Positions 34,265 through 43,505 of a stretch of DNA of 64,000 bases are shown here, piece by piece. Origin of the DNA: Eubacteriales bacterium. GTDB taxonomy: Bacteria; Bacillota; Clostridia; Christensenellales; Aristaeellaceae. Under the pieces are notes generated by a model. That model saw only the letters and a list, made by a program, of their open reading frames with translations. It did no database searches and had not been told where the DNA came from. The stretch is taken from NCBI GenBank assembly GCA_028705775.1, contig JAQWCW010000008.1, forward strand, positions 29,144-93,143, read 5' to 3'. Made by a program: the position numbers and the translations under genes. The first letter of the stretch is position 1. Every line of letters begins with the position of its first letter.

Positions 34265-37200
34265 CTAGTTAAAAAGCAGGTAAACGGCGTTCGCAAGGTC
34301 CGCGCGGGTCGCGTCTACGGTGGTAAGCCTGAGCGTTCCGTCGTCATACGCCTTAAGCAAGCCGTTTTCAATCAGGAACGCGATTGAATCCGCATAACCC
34401 TCGGGAATTTCGCCTGCGTCGGAATAATCCGCAAGCGGGTTTTGGGGAACCAAGTCTATTCCAAAGCCCTTGCAGAGCGCCGCAATCGACTGAGCAAAGC
34501 TCATGCGCGTCATTACCGTATCATGCGGAAGCGCGGGGTTTATGATTCCGAACTGAGCAAGATAGTTAATCGCCTCATCGACATCCGCTCCGCCGCCCAT
34601 GCCCTTGTAAACCGCGAGCGCGAAGTCCTCGTTGGTAACGGGCAGGTTTACGCCGAATTCGGTATCGAGCGCGGGCTGCATCATCGCGTTTTCAAACACG
34701 AAGCGCACAGCCGTATAATACTCGTAATCCTCCGGCGCGTCGGTAAAGCTGACCTTTGAGGTGTCTACGGAAGCGAACGGGTTGAGAACCGTTTCAAAGG
34801 TGGTTTCGCTATTGTTCACCTTGGAAGCGGACGCGGCTGTTATGTAGGATTTATTTGCAACGAACTTGCGCAGAAGCTCCATATAGTTCTGAAGGTCGCT
34901 GCTCTTTACCGCCTTAAGCTCCTGCATATGCTTAATCTTTTTATCCGGCGCCTCATGGGAAACGCATTCGAGCATTGCGTTGTAAGCGCCCGACAGCTCG
35001 CCGTTTGAGGCGGCGTACTTGGAATAGGCGCTCTTTACATAGCCGTCAATCTCGTCCTGCTCAAGCGTAAGGGACGCGAACAAATCGGGAACCGAGGACA
35101 TAACTGCGTAGGTTTCGTCAATATTGGGGTCAGAGTATGTGATAAATACCATCGCGTCTTTATCGGCATACGCGCCGACTGTGTAAGCGCCGTACTGCTC
35201 GCGCAAAAGCGGCAGAAGATACTTATCCCTGACGACACGGCAGATTACGTCAATATCGGCTGTGAATTCGGGAATGCCAAGCTCCTCATAGGACGCGTAC
35301 ATGATGTTATAAGCGCTGCCCGTATCCAAGAGAAGCGCCTCAGTTTTTGATACTCCGGTAAAGTCGTACGTTACGGGAGTTATTTCCGTTTTGTCAAGGT
35401 GGGCAAGCAAGGCATTCACAGCCTTATCGTTTTCGGCTTTGCCCTGCGCGTTTCCGGCATAACCGGCAACTGCGCCGTAGCGGTTCTTGAGCTGAGACTG
35501 AATCGCCTTGAGATGCCCGAGCGCTTCATCGGGGTTTGACATGAACGATTCCTCAAGCTTGGAAAGGAAATCGTAATACTCAAGCTTGGTAAGATTAATA
35601 TAATACTCATCCGTCTGCGAGAAACGGGCGTACAGCATGGACTGAATCGTGCCGTAAGGGTCGGAGTTGATTGAGTTTTTCACCGCATTCTTCGACTTTA
35701 CCACAAAGTCCAGAACCTTCTGCGCGTCGTCAAACTTCGTTGAGAAAATCATCTCGTGCAGAAGCTCGTATGCGGTCGGCAAATCCTCCTTAAGCGCCAT
35801 GAAGGTTATTCGCAGATAGGGTGTAAAGCTCTGCCCCTCAACTGCATTCATGTAAGTCGAGGTATTTACCGAGTAATTATACAGATAGCGCGTCATTCTT
35901 GTACTCAAATCGGAAAGCGAATAGTTCTCCGTGTCAAGCTCGCCCAAGATGGTCGTGAACAGGCGATACCAATGCAAGTCCTCCTGCGCGATTCCGGAAG
36001 CGTTGAGCAGGAGATACGAATAGCCCAAATCCTCCGTTTTCGCCTCTACGAATATGCGGCGGATTCCATCTTCGTCCAGCTCGTCCTGAATATCGTAAAG
36101 CCTGATTTCTTCGGGGAGGCTGCTGACCGAAACCGCCTGAATGGAGGCAACAAGCGCCGAGGAATCATCGGCGGGAGGCTGAGCAAGGGCTGCGGTATCA
36201 GCGACAATCGCCTCCAGCTCGTCCTGCGTCATCTGCGCCTTTATCTTCGCAAGCTTATCCTTCAGCGCCGCTTCCTGCTTCTCTTTAAGCCCCGGAAGCG
36301 GATAGGTGGTTACGAGGGCGTAGGTATTATTGCCGCTCATAAGGCGATTGAAGGTTTCGGCGTAAACGCCGCTGAGCTGCAAATCCGACATTCTGTCGAT
36401 GTTTTCAAGAATATCAATATAGTAATGCGGTTCGTCCGTCAGGAAGGAGTAATACATTATCGAGAAGGCAATGCTTTCGCCGACGGACGCGGATTCCGCG
36501 CCGAGCAGGGTTGCTATCTTCTGCTCGTGGCTTACAGCGTCGACAAGCGACATGGAGAAGCCGTTTTCGGCTACATCCTTGATTGTTTCATCGACAATCG
36601 CGCTGAAGGCTTCCGAATCCTCCCTGTTTACGTTTGTAGCCGAAAAGATAATGGCGCCGTTTCCGTTATCGGTTTCAATATAAGTCGATACGCTTGCGGA
36701 AGGAAGCTTTTCCTTTGCAAGCTGCTTATATACCGAGCCGTCGCTGTTGAGTATCGTCGTGAGCAAATCGAGGGTTACGGTATCATCATGGCTTATTTTG
36801 CCAAGCTGATAAGCCTTCGTAATCTTTGAGCCGCCGGTGATATCAGTTCCCTCGGCTGCGGCAAAAGCCGTTTCGTATATAACCGGCCCTGTTATAGGAG
36901 CGTATGTCCCGTTGTCAAAGACCATTTCTTTTTTCTCATACTTTGAGAAGTATTCATCGAGCCTGTCAAGGAACGCCGCATAATCATCGAATTTGCCGTA
37001 AAGCAGCGTTATCGAATTGCTCGGATGATAATACATATCATGGAATTCTTTAAGCTCCTCCCATGTGAGCTGAGGAATGAATTCGGGAATTCCGCCCGAC
37101 GAATTGTTATTGAGCGCGCCGGGGAATATTGCCCTGAACACATCCAGACTGTGCTGCCTGTTCAAATCATAGGCGCCCATCATTTCGCTGTATACCGTTC

Positions 37201-37765
37201 CGTCGATTGTAAGCTCCGAATCAACGGAATCAAGCGCGTAGCGCCAAGCTTCCTCGTTAAAAACGCCTTCATCCGTCATAAGCGAGGGATTGAAAACGCT
37301 GTCAAGATAATAATCCGAGGTTGCAAGCAGCTGTGATTCAGAAAGCGAGGAGAACTTATAGCCGGTGAAGCCCGCGTAGTACGTTGACGCGTTCATCATC
37401 GTGTTATAGGTCTGCGTAGAAAGATTGAAGAAAAGCGACGAGGACGGGTACTTTTCAGAGCCGTCAAGCGTTGCGTGTTCAAAAACGTGAGCCGTGCCCT
37501 TGCTGTTATGCGAGGGCGTGCGGAAAGCGATGTTGCAATAACGATTCGTATCGTCATTGAGCATCATCACAACCTTTGCGCCCGTCTTGTTGTGCTCAAG
37601 CTCAATCATTTCAGCGCCGACAAGACTGTAGCTGCCCACGTTGACAACTGTGAAACTGCCTATGCTGTCGCCGACGGCAGGCATAGCCGAATCCTCGGCG
37701 GCGGCGGTAAACGCCGCAAGCAGCAGCATGAGTATCGAGAGGAGGCACACAAGAAGCTTCTTCAT
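34265..37765 (-). CDS. Secreted M16-family zinc peptidase with C-terminal SLH repeats
   Basis: 1166 residues from ATG 37765 (AAAGGGG before it). A signal peptide (about 1-22) leads into an M16C/pitrilysin-type peptidase: the inverted zinc motif HVFEH at about 93-97 and a downstream acidic segment ending VYSEMMG for the third ligand. The inactive second half of the M16 clamp follows. The last ~130 residues hold SLH-type motifs (YADSIAFLIENGLLKAYDDGT), which bind cell-wall polymers. Most M16 enzymes are cytoplasmic or organellar, so a surface-held form is notable. It probably degrades peptides at the cell surface. Stop TAG. Confidence 0.85.
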   Translation of the reverse strand: MKKLLVCLLSILMLLLAAFTAAAEDSAMPAVGDSIGSFTVVNVGSYSLVGAEMIELEHNKTGAKVVMMLNDDTNRYCNIAFRTPSHNSKGTAHVFEHATLDGSEKYPSSSLFFNLSTQTYNTMMNASTYYAGFTGYKFSSLSESQLLATSDYYLDSVFNPSLMTDEGVFNEEAWRYALDSVDSELTIDGTVYSEMMGAYDLNRQHSLDVFRAIFPGALNNNSSGGIPEFIPQLTWEELKEFHDMYYHPSNSITLLYGKFDDYAAFLDRLDEYFSKYEKKEMVFDNGTYAPITGPVIYETAFAAAEGTDITGGSKITKAYQLGKISHDDTVTLDLLTTILNSDGSVYKQLAKEKLPSASVSTYIETDNGNGAIIFSATNVNREDSEAFSAIVDETIKDVAENGFSMSLVDAVSHEQKIATLLGAESASVGESIAFSIMYYSFLTDEPHYYIDILENIDRMSDLQLSGVYAETFNRLMSGNNTYALVTTYPLPGLKEKQEAALKDKLAKIKAQMTQDELEAIVADTAALAQPPADDSSALVASIQAVSVSSLPEEIRLYDIQDELDEDGIRRIFVEAKTEDLGYSYLLLNASGIAQEDLHWYRLFTTILGELDTENYSLSDLSTRMTRYLYNYSVNTSTYMNAVEGQSFTPYLRITFMALKEDLPTAYELLHEMIFSTKFDDAQKVLDFVVKSKNAVKNSINSDPYGTIQSMLYARFSQTDEYYINLTKLEYYDFLSKLEESFMSNPDEALGHLKAIQSQLKNRYGAVAGYAGNAQGKAENDKAVNALLAHLDKTEITPVTYDFTGVSKTEALLLDTGSAYNIMYASYEELGIPEFTADIDVICRVVRDKYLLPLLREQYGAYTVGAYADKDAMVFITYSDPNIDETYAVMSSVPDLFASLTLEQDEIDGYVKSAYSKYAASNGELSGAYNAMLECVSHEAPDKKIKHMQELKAVKSSDLQNYMELLRKFVANKSYITAASASKVNNSETTFETVLNPFASVDTSKVSFTDAPEDYEYYTAVRFVFENAMMQPALDTEFGVNLPVTNEDFALAVYKGMGGGADVDEAINYLAQFGIINPALPHDTVMTRMSFAQSIAALCKGFGIDLVPQNPLADYSDAGEIPEGYADSIAFLIENGLLKAYDDGTLRLTTVDATRADLANAVYLLFN

Positions 37766-37832
37766 TTTTCTACCCCTTTTCTTTTTCGGTCGTCTTAGCC
37801 TCAAAGTTACGGGAAACGCGCCTGTACCGGAA

Positions 37833-38465
37833 TCAGTCTTGGAATACGTTCGAATAGATAACCCCATGCTTCGGTTTAACCTCAAGCTTATCAAACAAAT
37901 CCGATACGGTTACGAATTCATAGCCGTCATCCTTAAGCGCCGGAATAATCGTGTCAAGCGCGTCAACGGTATTCTGATTGCCCGTCATGTCATGCAGAAG
38001 GATAACCGTTCCATTCCTGACCTGCGCGATTATCTTTGCCGCGCGCTCAGCGCTCGTCACCTCGGGAACCCAGTCCATAGCGCCTACGCCGCTGATAAAC
38101 GTCATATCCGTTGAGTCAAACATGGTCTGATTGTACAAAATAAACGGCGGGCGGAAGAAGCGCGGCGCTTTGCCCGTAATCCCGATTATTTTTTCAGTAG
38201 TGTACTGTAGCTCTGCTTTGACCTGCTCCCCGCTCAGCTTTGTCATATCGCTGTGCGTTTTCGAGTGATTGTTTATCTCGCAGCCCATTTGAAATGCCTG
38301 CTTTGCGACTTTCGCTGATTCCTCGCTGATATTATTCGCAATCAGGAAGAAGGAAGCGATAACGCCGTGCTTTTCGAGCTTTTCCAGCACGAGCGGCGTT
38401 GTCACCGTATTAGGCCCGTCGTCAAAGGTCAGAGCAACCAGCTTTTTCTCATTCGTTTTTTCCAT
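37833..38465 (-). CDS. NodB-type polysaccharide deacetylase
   Basis: 210 residues. Motif 1 ALTFDDGPN supplies the base and metal Asp, motif 2 is HSKTHSDM, and later motifs RPPF and ILLHDM are present. Family members remove N-acetyl groups from peptidoglycan or chitin-like polymers. No signal peptide or membrane anchor is seen, so the location is uncertain. GAGGAGG precedes ATG. It sits between the esterase and the M16 gene on the same strand and may be co-transcribed with them. Confidence 0.87.
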   Translation of the reverse strand: MEKTNEKKLVALTFDDGPNTVTTPLVLEKLEKHGVIASFFLIANNISEESAKVAKQAFQMGCEINNHSKTHSDMTKLSGEQVKAELQYTTEKIIGITGKAPRFFRPPFILYNQTMFDSTDMTFISGVGAMDWVPEVTSAERAAKIIAQVRNGTVILLHDMTGNQNTVDALDTIIPALKDDGYEFVTVSDLFDKLEVKPKHGVIYSNVFQD

Positions 38466-38485
38466 ATGAACGCCTCCTCATATAA

Positions 38486-39247
38486 TCAGATTATATCATT
38501 CTTTTTAAGAAATTCAGCGGTTTCTTTTTGAATCTTCGGCAGCTCTGTCGAAATCGTTATAACGTGCGGAACGCCGCTTAGCCTTACCAGCCGCTTTTCC
38601 TTTGAGGAAACGCCGTTTTGAATAATATCGGCGCTGCGCGGGTCAATCGCCATGTCGGAATCGGATTGGAATGAAAGCACGGGGGCTTCTATACTGCCAA
38701 GCCCGCCGCGCGCCGCTTTCATAACGCGGCTCAGCTCGGCGACAGCTGAGGTCGGGTATTCAGGATAGCCGATATCATATTCCGGCATAAGCGCTCCGCT
38801 TCCGCGCTTAGCGGGATTCGGACGGATATTCGGAACAAAAAACTTCAGAACAGGCGCAAGATATGCCGCCTTTGTTTTTGCATACATAGGGGCGGAAAAG
38901 GTGACGACTGCGGCGGGCTTTCTGCTTTCGGCTATGCACAGCGACAGGCAGCCGCCCATGCTAAGCCCCATTACCGCAACCTTTGCAAAGCTTTTCGCAA
39001 GCTCGTCATATGCCATAAAAGCGTCCTTGAGCCAATCCTCGCAGGTCGCCTTTTTCATGTCTGCGGGGGTTTTTCCATGCCCCGTAAGGCAAATTCCGTT
39101 TACTGTCAGCCCAAGCGAATTCAGGTACTGACCGATTGGGAGCATATGCGCGGGAGAGCCTGTAAAGCCGTGAATTAAAAGCACGGCGGTTTCGCCTTCC
39201 CCTTTGAGGAAAAACGGCCTTGCGTACCGGTTCATGTACTCGCTCAT
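38486..39247 (-). CDS. Carboxylesterase / monoacylglycerol lipase-like hydrolase
   Basis: 253 residues, alpha/beta hydrolase. LLIHGFTGSP is the oxyanion-hole strand, VMGLSMGGCLS carries the nucleophile Ser, DMAIDPRSA the acid and GVPHVITIS the His. It resembles Est30/YvaK carboxylesterases, acting on short acyl esters. Its ATG overlaps the stop of ktrA (ATGA), so it is translated with the potassium uptake genes, though no functional link is obvious. Confidence 0.87.
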   Translation of the reverse strand: MSEYMNRYARPFFLKGEGETAVLLIHGFTGSPAHMLPIGQYLNSLGLTVNGICLTGHGKTPADMKKATCEDWLKDAFMAYDELAKSFAKVAVMGLSMGGCLSLCIAESRKPAAVVTFSAPMYAKTKAAYLAPVLKFFVPNIRPNPAKRGSGALMPEYDIGYPEYPTSAVAELSRVMKAARGGLGSIEAPVLSFQSDSDMAIDPRSADIIQNGVSSKEKRLVRLSGVPHVITISTELPKIQKETAEFLKKNDII

Positions 39248-39906
39248 TTGCCGCTCACCTCAATCGCGTCAATATCCGCGTCCCTGCCGAAAACAAGCAG
39301 CGTATCTCCCGCGCGCATAACCTGCGCCGGCTGCGGCGCCACGATATAATCGCTGCCGCGCCTTATGGCAAGAATGCTTAAAGCGAATTTCTTTCTCACG
39401 TCAACGTCGATTATTGATTTGCCCTCCCATGCAGCGGGAAGGTTGACCTCCATCAGCGCATACTCGTTATTCAGCATCATCAGGTCGATAACGTTCGTCT
39501 GCATCATCGTATGCGCGACGCGAGCGCCCATATCGCGCTCGGGATATACTATCTTGTCCGCGCCGACCTTTGTAAGCACCTTTGCATGAAGCTCATCCAT
39601 AGCCTTTGCGAGAATGTACTCAACGCCGTTTTCCTTGCAGATTGCGGTAACGAGGATTGAATCCCTTATGTCGCCAATCGCAACGACAGCCATATCGAAA
39701 TTGCCAATGCCCAAAGCGTCAAGCACAGTTTCGTCAGTCGCGTCAGCCTGAACAGCCTGCGTAACATACGGCGAAATAGCGTCCACAAGCTCTTTATCCG
39801 AGTCAATCGCAAGCACCTCATGGTTCATCTGGCACAGCGTTTCGGCAACGCTTGAGCCAAAGCGCCCAAGCCCGAACACGATTACCTGTTTTACCTTCTT
39901 TTTCAT
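39244..39906 (-). CDS. ktrA: KtrA potassium-channel regulatory subunit
   Basis: 220 residues. An N-terminal RCK_N Rossmann domain (VIVFGLGRFGSSVAETL, with acidic AIDSD at the end of strand 2) binds nucleotides, and a C-terminal RCK_C/TrkA_C domain follows from about 140. It forms an octameric ring that gates KtrB in response to ATP/ADP, and in related proteins c-di-AMP binds the C-domain. ktrB is immediately upstream with a 9-base gap. Confidence 0.92.
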   Translation of the reverse strand: MKKKVKQVIVFGLGRFGSSVAETLCQMNHEVLAIDSDKELVDAISPYVTQAVQADATDETVLDALGIGNFDMAVVAIGDIRDSILVTAICKENGVEYILAKAMDELHAKVLTKVGADKIVYPERDMGARVAHTMMQTNVIDLMMLNNEYALMEVNLPAAWEGKSIIDVDVRKKFALSILAIRRGSDYIVAPQPAQVMRAGDTLLVFGRDADIDAIEVSGK

Positions 39907-39915
39907 ATAAACCTC

Positions 39916-41328
39916 CTAGCCGACAAGAATGCGGGCGTCGGGATAATGTATATCCGGAGTCTGCCTTCCGTCATACTTATTGAATAGCGCGTAGGTCATT
40001 GTGAGCGGCCCAACCCTGCCGATAAACATGAGGAATATCAGCAAGGACTGGCTCGCGCGGGTGAGCGTAGCCGTCCCCTGCGAGGAAAGCCCCGTTGTGC
40101 CGAGTGCGGAAGCCGTTTCAAAGAGCAAATCAATAAACTGGAATGAATCCGCGCCGCCCGCTCCCTCCAGCACCGTCATAACCACGGACGAAGCGATAAG
40201 GAAGAAAAAGCTTATGAAGAAGATTGCAAGCGCGCGGGAAACTATATCGCGCGGAATGCGGCGCTTGCCGAACGCAACGTCCTCGCGCGCATGAATATCC
40301 GTTATCAGAAGGAAAAGGATAACCGCAGCGGTCGTGGTTTTGATTCCGCCGCCTGTTGACGCGGGCGACGCGCCGATAAACATCAGAACCGATGAAATAA
40401 GCTTGCTGCCTTGGGTAAGACCCGCCTGCCCTATGGAATCAAAGCCGGCGGTTCTTAGCGTGACCGACTGGAAAAACGAGTTTATAACGCGCATTGCGGG
40501 GCTGAGTTCGCCGTTTGCAAGCGTTTTGGGGTTATTCCACTCAAGCAGGCAGAACACGACAGAGCCAAACACTATAAGCGCGGCGGTCGAGAGCAGAACG
40601 AGCCGCGCGTGAGGCGAAAGCGGCTTACTTGCCTTGCGCTTTTCAAGAAGCTCGACAAGCACAACAAAGCCAAGCCCGCCCATTATTACAAGCGCCGCAA
40701 AGGTAAGCAGCACAACAGGGTCGCCGGAAAAGGACATTATGCTGTTCCCCGCGCCCAACACATCAAAGCCAGCGTTGCAAAAAGCGCTTACCGAATGGAA
40801 AACCGCGCGATAAATGCCCGTTCCCCAGCCGTAGAGCGGCACAAAGCGCGTCATCAAAAGCGCCGCGCCGATAACTTCAATGACAACGGCAAGCAGAACG
40901 TACCTTACGCTCAGGCGGATAAGACCCGAAAGCCCGTCCGCGTTCATGCTCTCGCGCATAAGAAGCCGCTCGCGAAGCGATATGCGCTTTCCTATCATCA
41001 GGAACACCATTGTGGCGAATATCATGAATCCAAGCCCGCCAAGCTCTATAAGGCACAAAAGCACTATCTGCCCGAAAAGGGTGAAGGTGCTTCCGGTTTC
41101 AAGCGTTGTAAGTCCCGTAACGCAGGTGGCGGAGGTTGCGGTAAAAAGCGCGTCAAAAAAGCCCACCGATTTTCCGCTTCTGGATGCGGCGGGAAGCGAG
41201 AGAAGGGCCGTGCCGAGCATAACAATCACAAAAAAGCCGAGGACTATCATGCGCGTCGGAGCAAGTCCCCTTTTTCTGCCCTGATTGCTAAGGGCGCGTT
41301 TTCCGTCTGTCATGCTTTTATTTGCCAT
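39916..41328 (-). CDS. ktrB: KtrB/TrkH-type potassium transporter
   Basis: 470 residues with about ten membrane helices arranged as four M1-P-M2 repeats. Selectivity-loop stretches such as ATCVTGLTT, CNAGFD, TAGFDS and ALGTTGLS contain the conserved Gly. It is the Na-coupled potassium-conducting subunit working with KtrA. GGAG precedes ATG 41328. Stop TAG. Confidence 0.92.
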   Translation of the reverse strand: MANKSMTDGKRALSNQGRKRGLAPTRMIVLGFFVIVMLGTALLSLPAASRSGKSVGFFDALFTATSATCVTGLTTLETGSTFTLFGQIVLLCLIELGGLGFMIFATMVFLMIGKRISLRERLLMRESMNADGLSGLIRLSVRYVLLAVVIEVIGAALLMTRFVPLYGWGTGIYRAVFHSVSAFCNAGFDVLGAGNSIMSFSGDPVVLLTFAALVIMGGLGFVVLVELLEKRKASKPLSPHARLVLLSTAALIVFGSVVFCLLEWNNPKTLANGELSPAMRVINSFFQSVTLRTAGFDSIGQAGLTQGSKLISSVLMFIGASPASTGGGIKTTTAAVILFLLITDIHAREDVAFGKRRIPRDIVSRALAIFFISFFFLIASSVVMTVLEGAGGADSFQFIDLLFETASALGTTGLSSQGTATLTRASQSLLIFLMFIGRVGPLTMTYALFNKYDGRQTPDIHYPDARILVG

Positions 41329-41355
41329 TTATAGCTCCTTACTGCTTTCATTGGC

Positions 41356-41384
41356 ATTATAGCGCGTGAGCATGGTTTTGTCCA
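41356..41384 (-). promoter_or_regulatory. Promoter of the ktrB-ktrA-esterase operon
   Basis: Minus strand TGGACA (41384-41379), 17 bases, TATAAT (41361-41356). Confidence 0.7.
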
Positions 41385-41397
41385 CAGCGCCGCAGCT

Positions 41398-42180
41398 TCA
41401 GCATTCCTTCAGATATTCGGACGGCGTTTTGCCGTAGGAGCGCGCAAACGCGCGGTAAAAGGAGCGGATGCATTCAAAGCCGACCTTTTCAGAGATTTCA
41501 AGATAGGTATCGTCCGTTTCGCGCATAAGCAGAAGCGCGTGACGGCAGCGCAGATTGCCTATATACTGCCGCAAGCCGCAGTGCAGATATGAGTTGAAGA
41601 TATGCGAAAAGCGGCTTTCGCTGTACCCGAAGCGCTTGGAGAGCGATGAAACCGTGATATCCTCAGCATAATGCTCCTCAAGATAGCGAAGCGTCTGGCG
41701 AATCAGTTCTGCAGGCGCGTTTCGGTCAACGCTCACCATTCCGACCTTATCCATGAGCCTGCCGAGTAGATAATAGCAAGCGCCTTTTTTCGCTTCACGC
41801 GAGGCTGCGCTCTGCTCCATTAAAAACTCAAACATTGATTTGAGCGAAAATTCCTCATCGTCCGTGCATTTTTCGACGTTAAAGCGCTTGTCCGCGCTCG
41901 TTTTCTGGAACGTCGGGACAATCGACATAGGGATTATCGCAACCATGCACTCCGAAGAAGCCTGCGTGTGATAGCTGTGTACGGCAAAGCCGGACACGAT
42001 GATTATCTCGTTTTCCCTCGCGGTAATCACCCGCCCGTCAATAACGCTTTCAAGCTCCCCCGAAAGCACATACACAAGCTCCACCGCCGCATGGAAATGC
42101 GGAAGGCACTCATCGTTGCGCTCAATAAAGCAAACGGGGGCAGTCATTCCGTCGCGACCAAGCTCATACTGATAGTTCAT
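41398..42180 (-). CDS. AraC-family transcription regulator
   Basis: 260 residues. An N-terminal cupin (PHFHAAVELVYVLSGELE) for ligand binding is followed by the two-helix-turn-helix AraC domain (ITVSSLSKRFGYSESRFSHIF and later KVGFECIRSFYRAF). It is divergent from the oxidoreductase/isomerase pair, whose promoter has an over-long spacer, so it is probably their activator. The inducer is likely a sugar or sugar derivative. Confidence 0.88.
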   Translation of the reverse strand: MNYQYELGRDGMTAPVCFIERNDECLPHFHAAVELVYVLSGELESVIDGRVITARENEIIIVSGFAVHSYHTQASSECMVAIIPMSIVPTFQKTSADKRFNVEKCTDDEEFSLKSMFEFLMEQSAASREAKKGACYYLLGRLMDKVGMVSVDRNAPAELIRQTLRYLEEHYAEDITVSSLSKRFGYSESRFSHIFNSYLHCGLRQYIGNLRCRHALLLMRETDDTYLEISEKVGFECIRSFYRAFARSYGKTPSEYLKEC

Positions 42181-42240
42181 CTTTCACCTGCTGATTTCAG
42201 CCTTCATAATAGCGGATTATGACACAAACGCCGCCGCCTT

Positions 42241-42275
42241 TTGACACGAAAATAATAACACATCGGCTCTATAAT
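42241..42275 (+). promoter_or_regulatory. Activator-type promoter of the oxidoreductase/isomerase pair
   Basis: TTGACA (42241-42246) and TATAAT (42270-42275) are 23 bases apart, too far for unaided RNA polymerase; the -10 alone with an AraC activator is the more likely arrangement. Confidence 0.5.
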
Positions 42276-42349
42276 ATCTATATCATCCGCAGATGCGGCG
42301 GCGGATTTTTTCACAGAAATCACTTAGCCGCGACAAAAGGAGGACTATT

Positions 42350-43492
42350 ATGTCTGACGCAGTTCTCGGTCAATTTGAACAGATGACGGTAAAAAGCGAG
42401 GGCACTTACCCGCGCAAGGCGCGAGTCGGAATTATCGGCGCAGGCTGGATAGCCGAATCCCATGTGGAAAGCTACCTTAGAATGCCCGATGTTGAAATTG
42501 TCGCAGTAGCCGATTTGATTGACGGAAAAGCCAAGGCGTTCTGCGAGCGCTTCGGAATCAAGGGCGCGAACCTGTATAATTCCCACAAGGAGCTGCTTGC
42601 CTCTGAAAAGCTGGACGCGGTAAGCGTATGCACCTATAACCGTACCCATGCCGAATGCGCAATCGACGCGCTTAAAGCCGGCGTAAACGTGCTGCTCGAA
42701 AAGCCGATGTGCGTAACCCTTGAGGAAGGCATTGAAATAATGCGCGCCGAAAAGGAAAGCGGCAAGGTGCTTTCAATCGGATTCCAGCCGAGATTCGACA
42801 AGAATATGCAGAAGGTAAAGGAAATTGTCGATTCCGGAATGCTCGGCGAAATATACTACATCCAGACCGGCGGCGGACGCAGGCGCGGAATTCCGAACAG
42901 CACCTTCATCGAGCAGAAAACCGCCGGAATCGGCGCTATCGGCGATATCGGCTGCTACGCGCTCGATTTGGTTCTCAATGCGATTGGGTATCCCAAGCCC
43001 CTTACCGCAAGCGGCTATACAAGCGCGTTCTTCGGAACGAACACCGATTATTCAAAGCCTGAAAACGCCTGCCGCTTTAACGTGGACGATTTCGCCGCCG
43101 CGTTTGTCCGCCTTGACGGAGGAATTATCCTTGATTTCCGCATTGCGTGGGCAATGCATATCGACTCGCCATGCGACACAATCATTCTCGGCAAAAAGGG
43201 CGGTCTGCGCATTCCCGCAACCGAGTGCTGGAACGGAACAATGTCCGCGCCGATGACCTTCTACACGGATATGGCAGGCTCGTTTACCGAAACGAAGATT
43301 CCGCTCATTCCGAATTCCGAAGGCAAGGGGCTTTTCTATCAGAAGATTCGCTCCTTCCTTGACGCGGTTATGTACGGCGGAAAAGCCCCGATTCCCACAT
43401 CGCAGGCAATCTACAATCAGGCGATAATCGACGGAATCGTGCGCAGCGCAAAGCTCGGCCGCGAGGTTGAAATCAACGTACCCGAAGTCTGA
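42350..43492 (+). CDS. GFO/IDH/MocA-family sugar dehydrogenase
   Basis: 380 residues from ATG 42350 (AAAGGAGG). The Rossmann nucleotide site is VGIIGAGWIAESHVESY, the EKPMC motif (LLEKPMCVT) follows near residue 120, and a C-terminal alpha/beta substrate domain completes the fold. It probably oxidises an inositol-like compound, sugar or sugar derivative with NAD(P). The isomerase starts 13 bases after its stop, so the two enzymes most likely act in sequence. Confidence 0.9.
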   Translation: MSDAVLGQFEQMTVKSEGTYPRKARVGIIGAGWIAESHVESYLRMPDVEIVAVADLIDGKAKAFCERFGIKGANLYNSHKELLASEKLDAVSVCTYNRTHAECAIDALKAGVNVLLEKPMCVTLEEGIEIMRAEKESGKVLSIGFQPRFDKNMQKVKEIVDSGMLGEIYYIQTGGGRRRGIPNSTFIEQKTAGIGAIGDIGCYALDLVLNAIGYPKPLTASGYTSAFFGTNTDYSKPENACRFNVDDFAAAFVRLDGGIILDFRIAWAMHIDSPCDTIILGKKGGLRIPATECWNGTMSAPMTFYTDMAGSFTETKIPLIPNSEGKGLFYQKIRSFLDAVMYGGKAPIPTSQAIYNQAIIDGIVRSAKLGREVEINVPEV

Positions 43493-43505
43493 GGAGGAAT
43501 TAACA

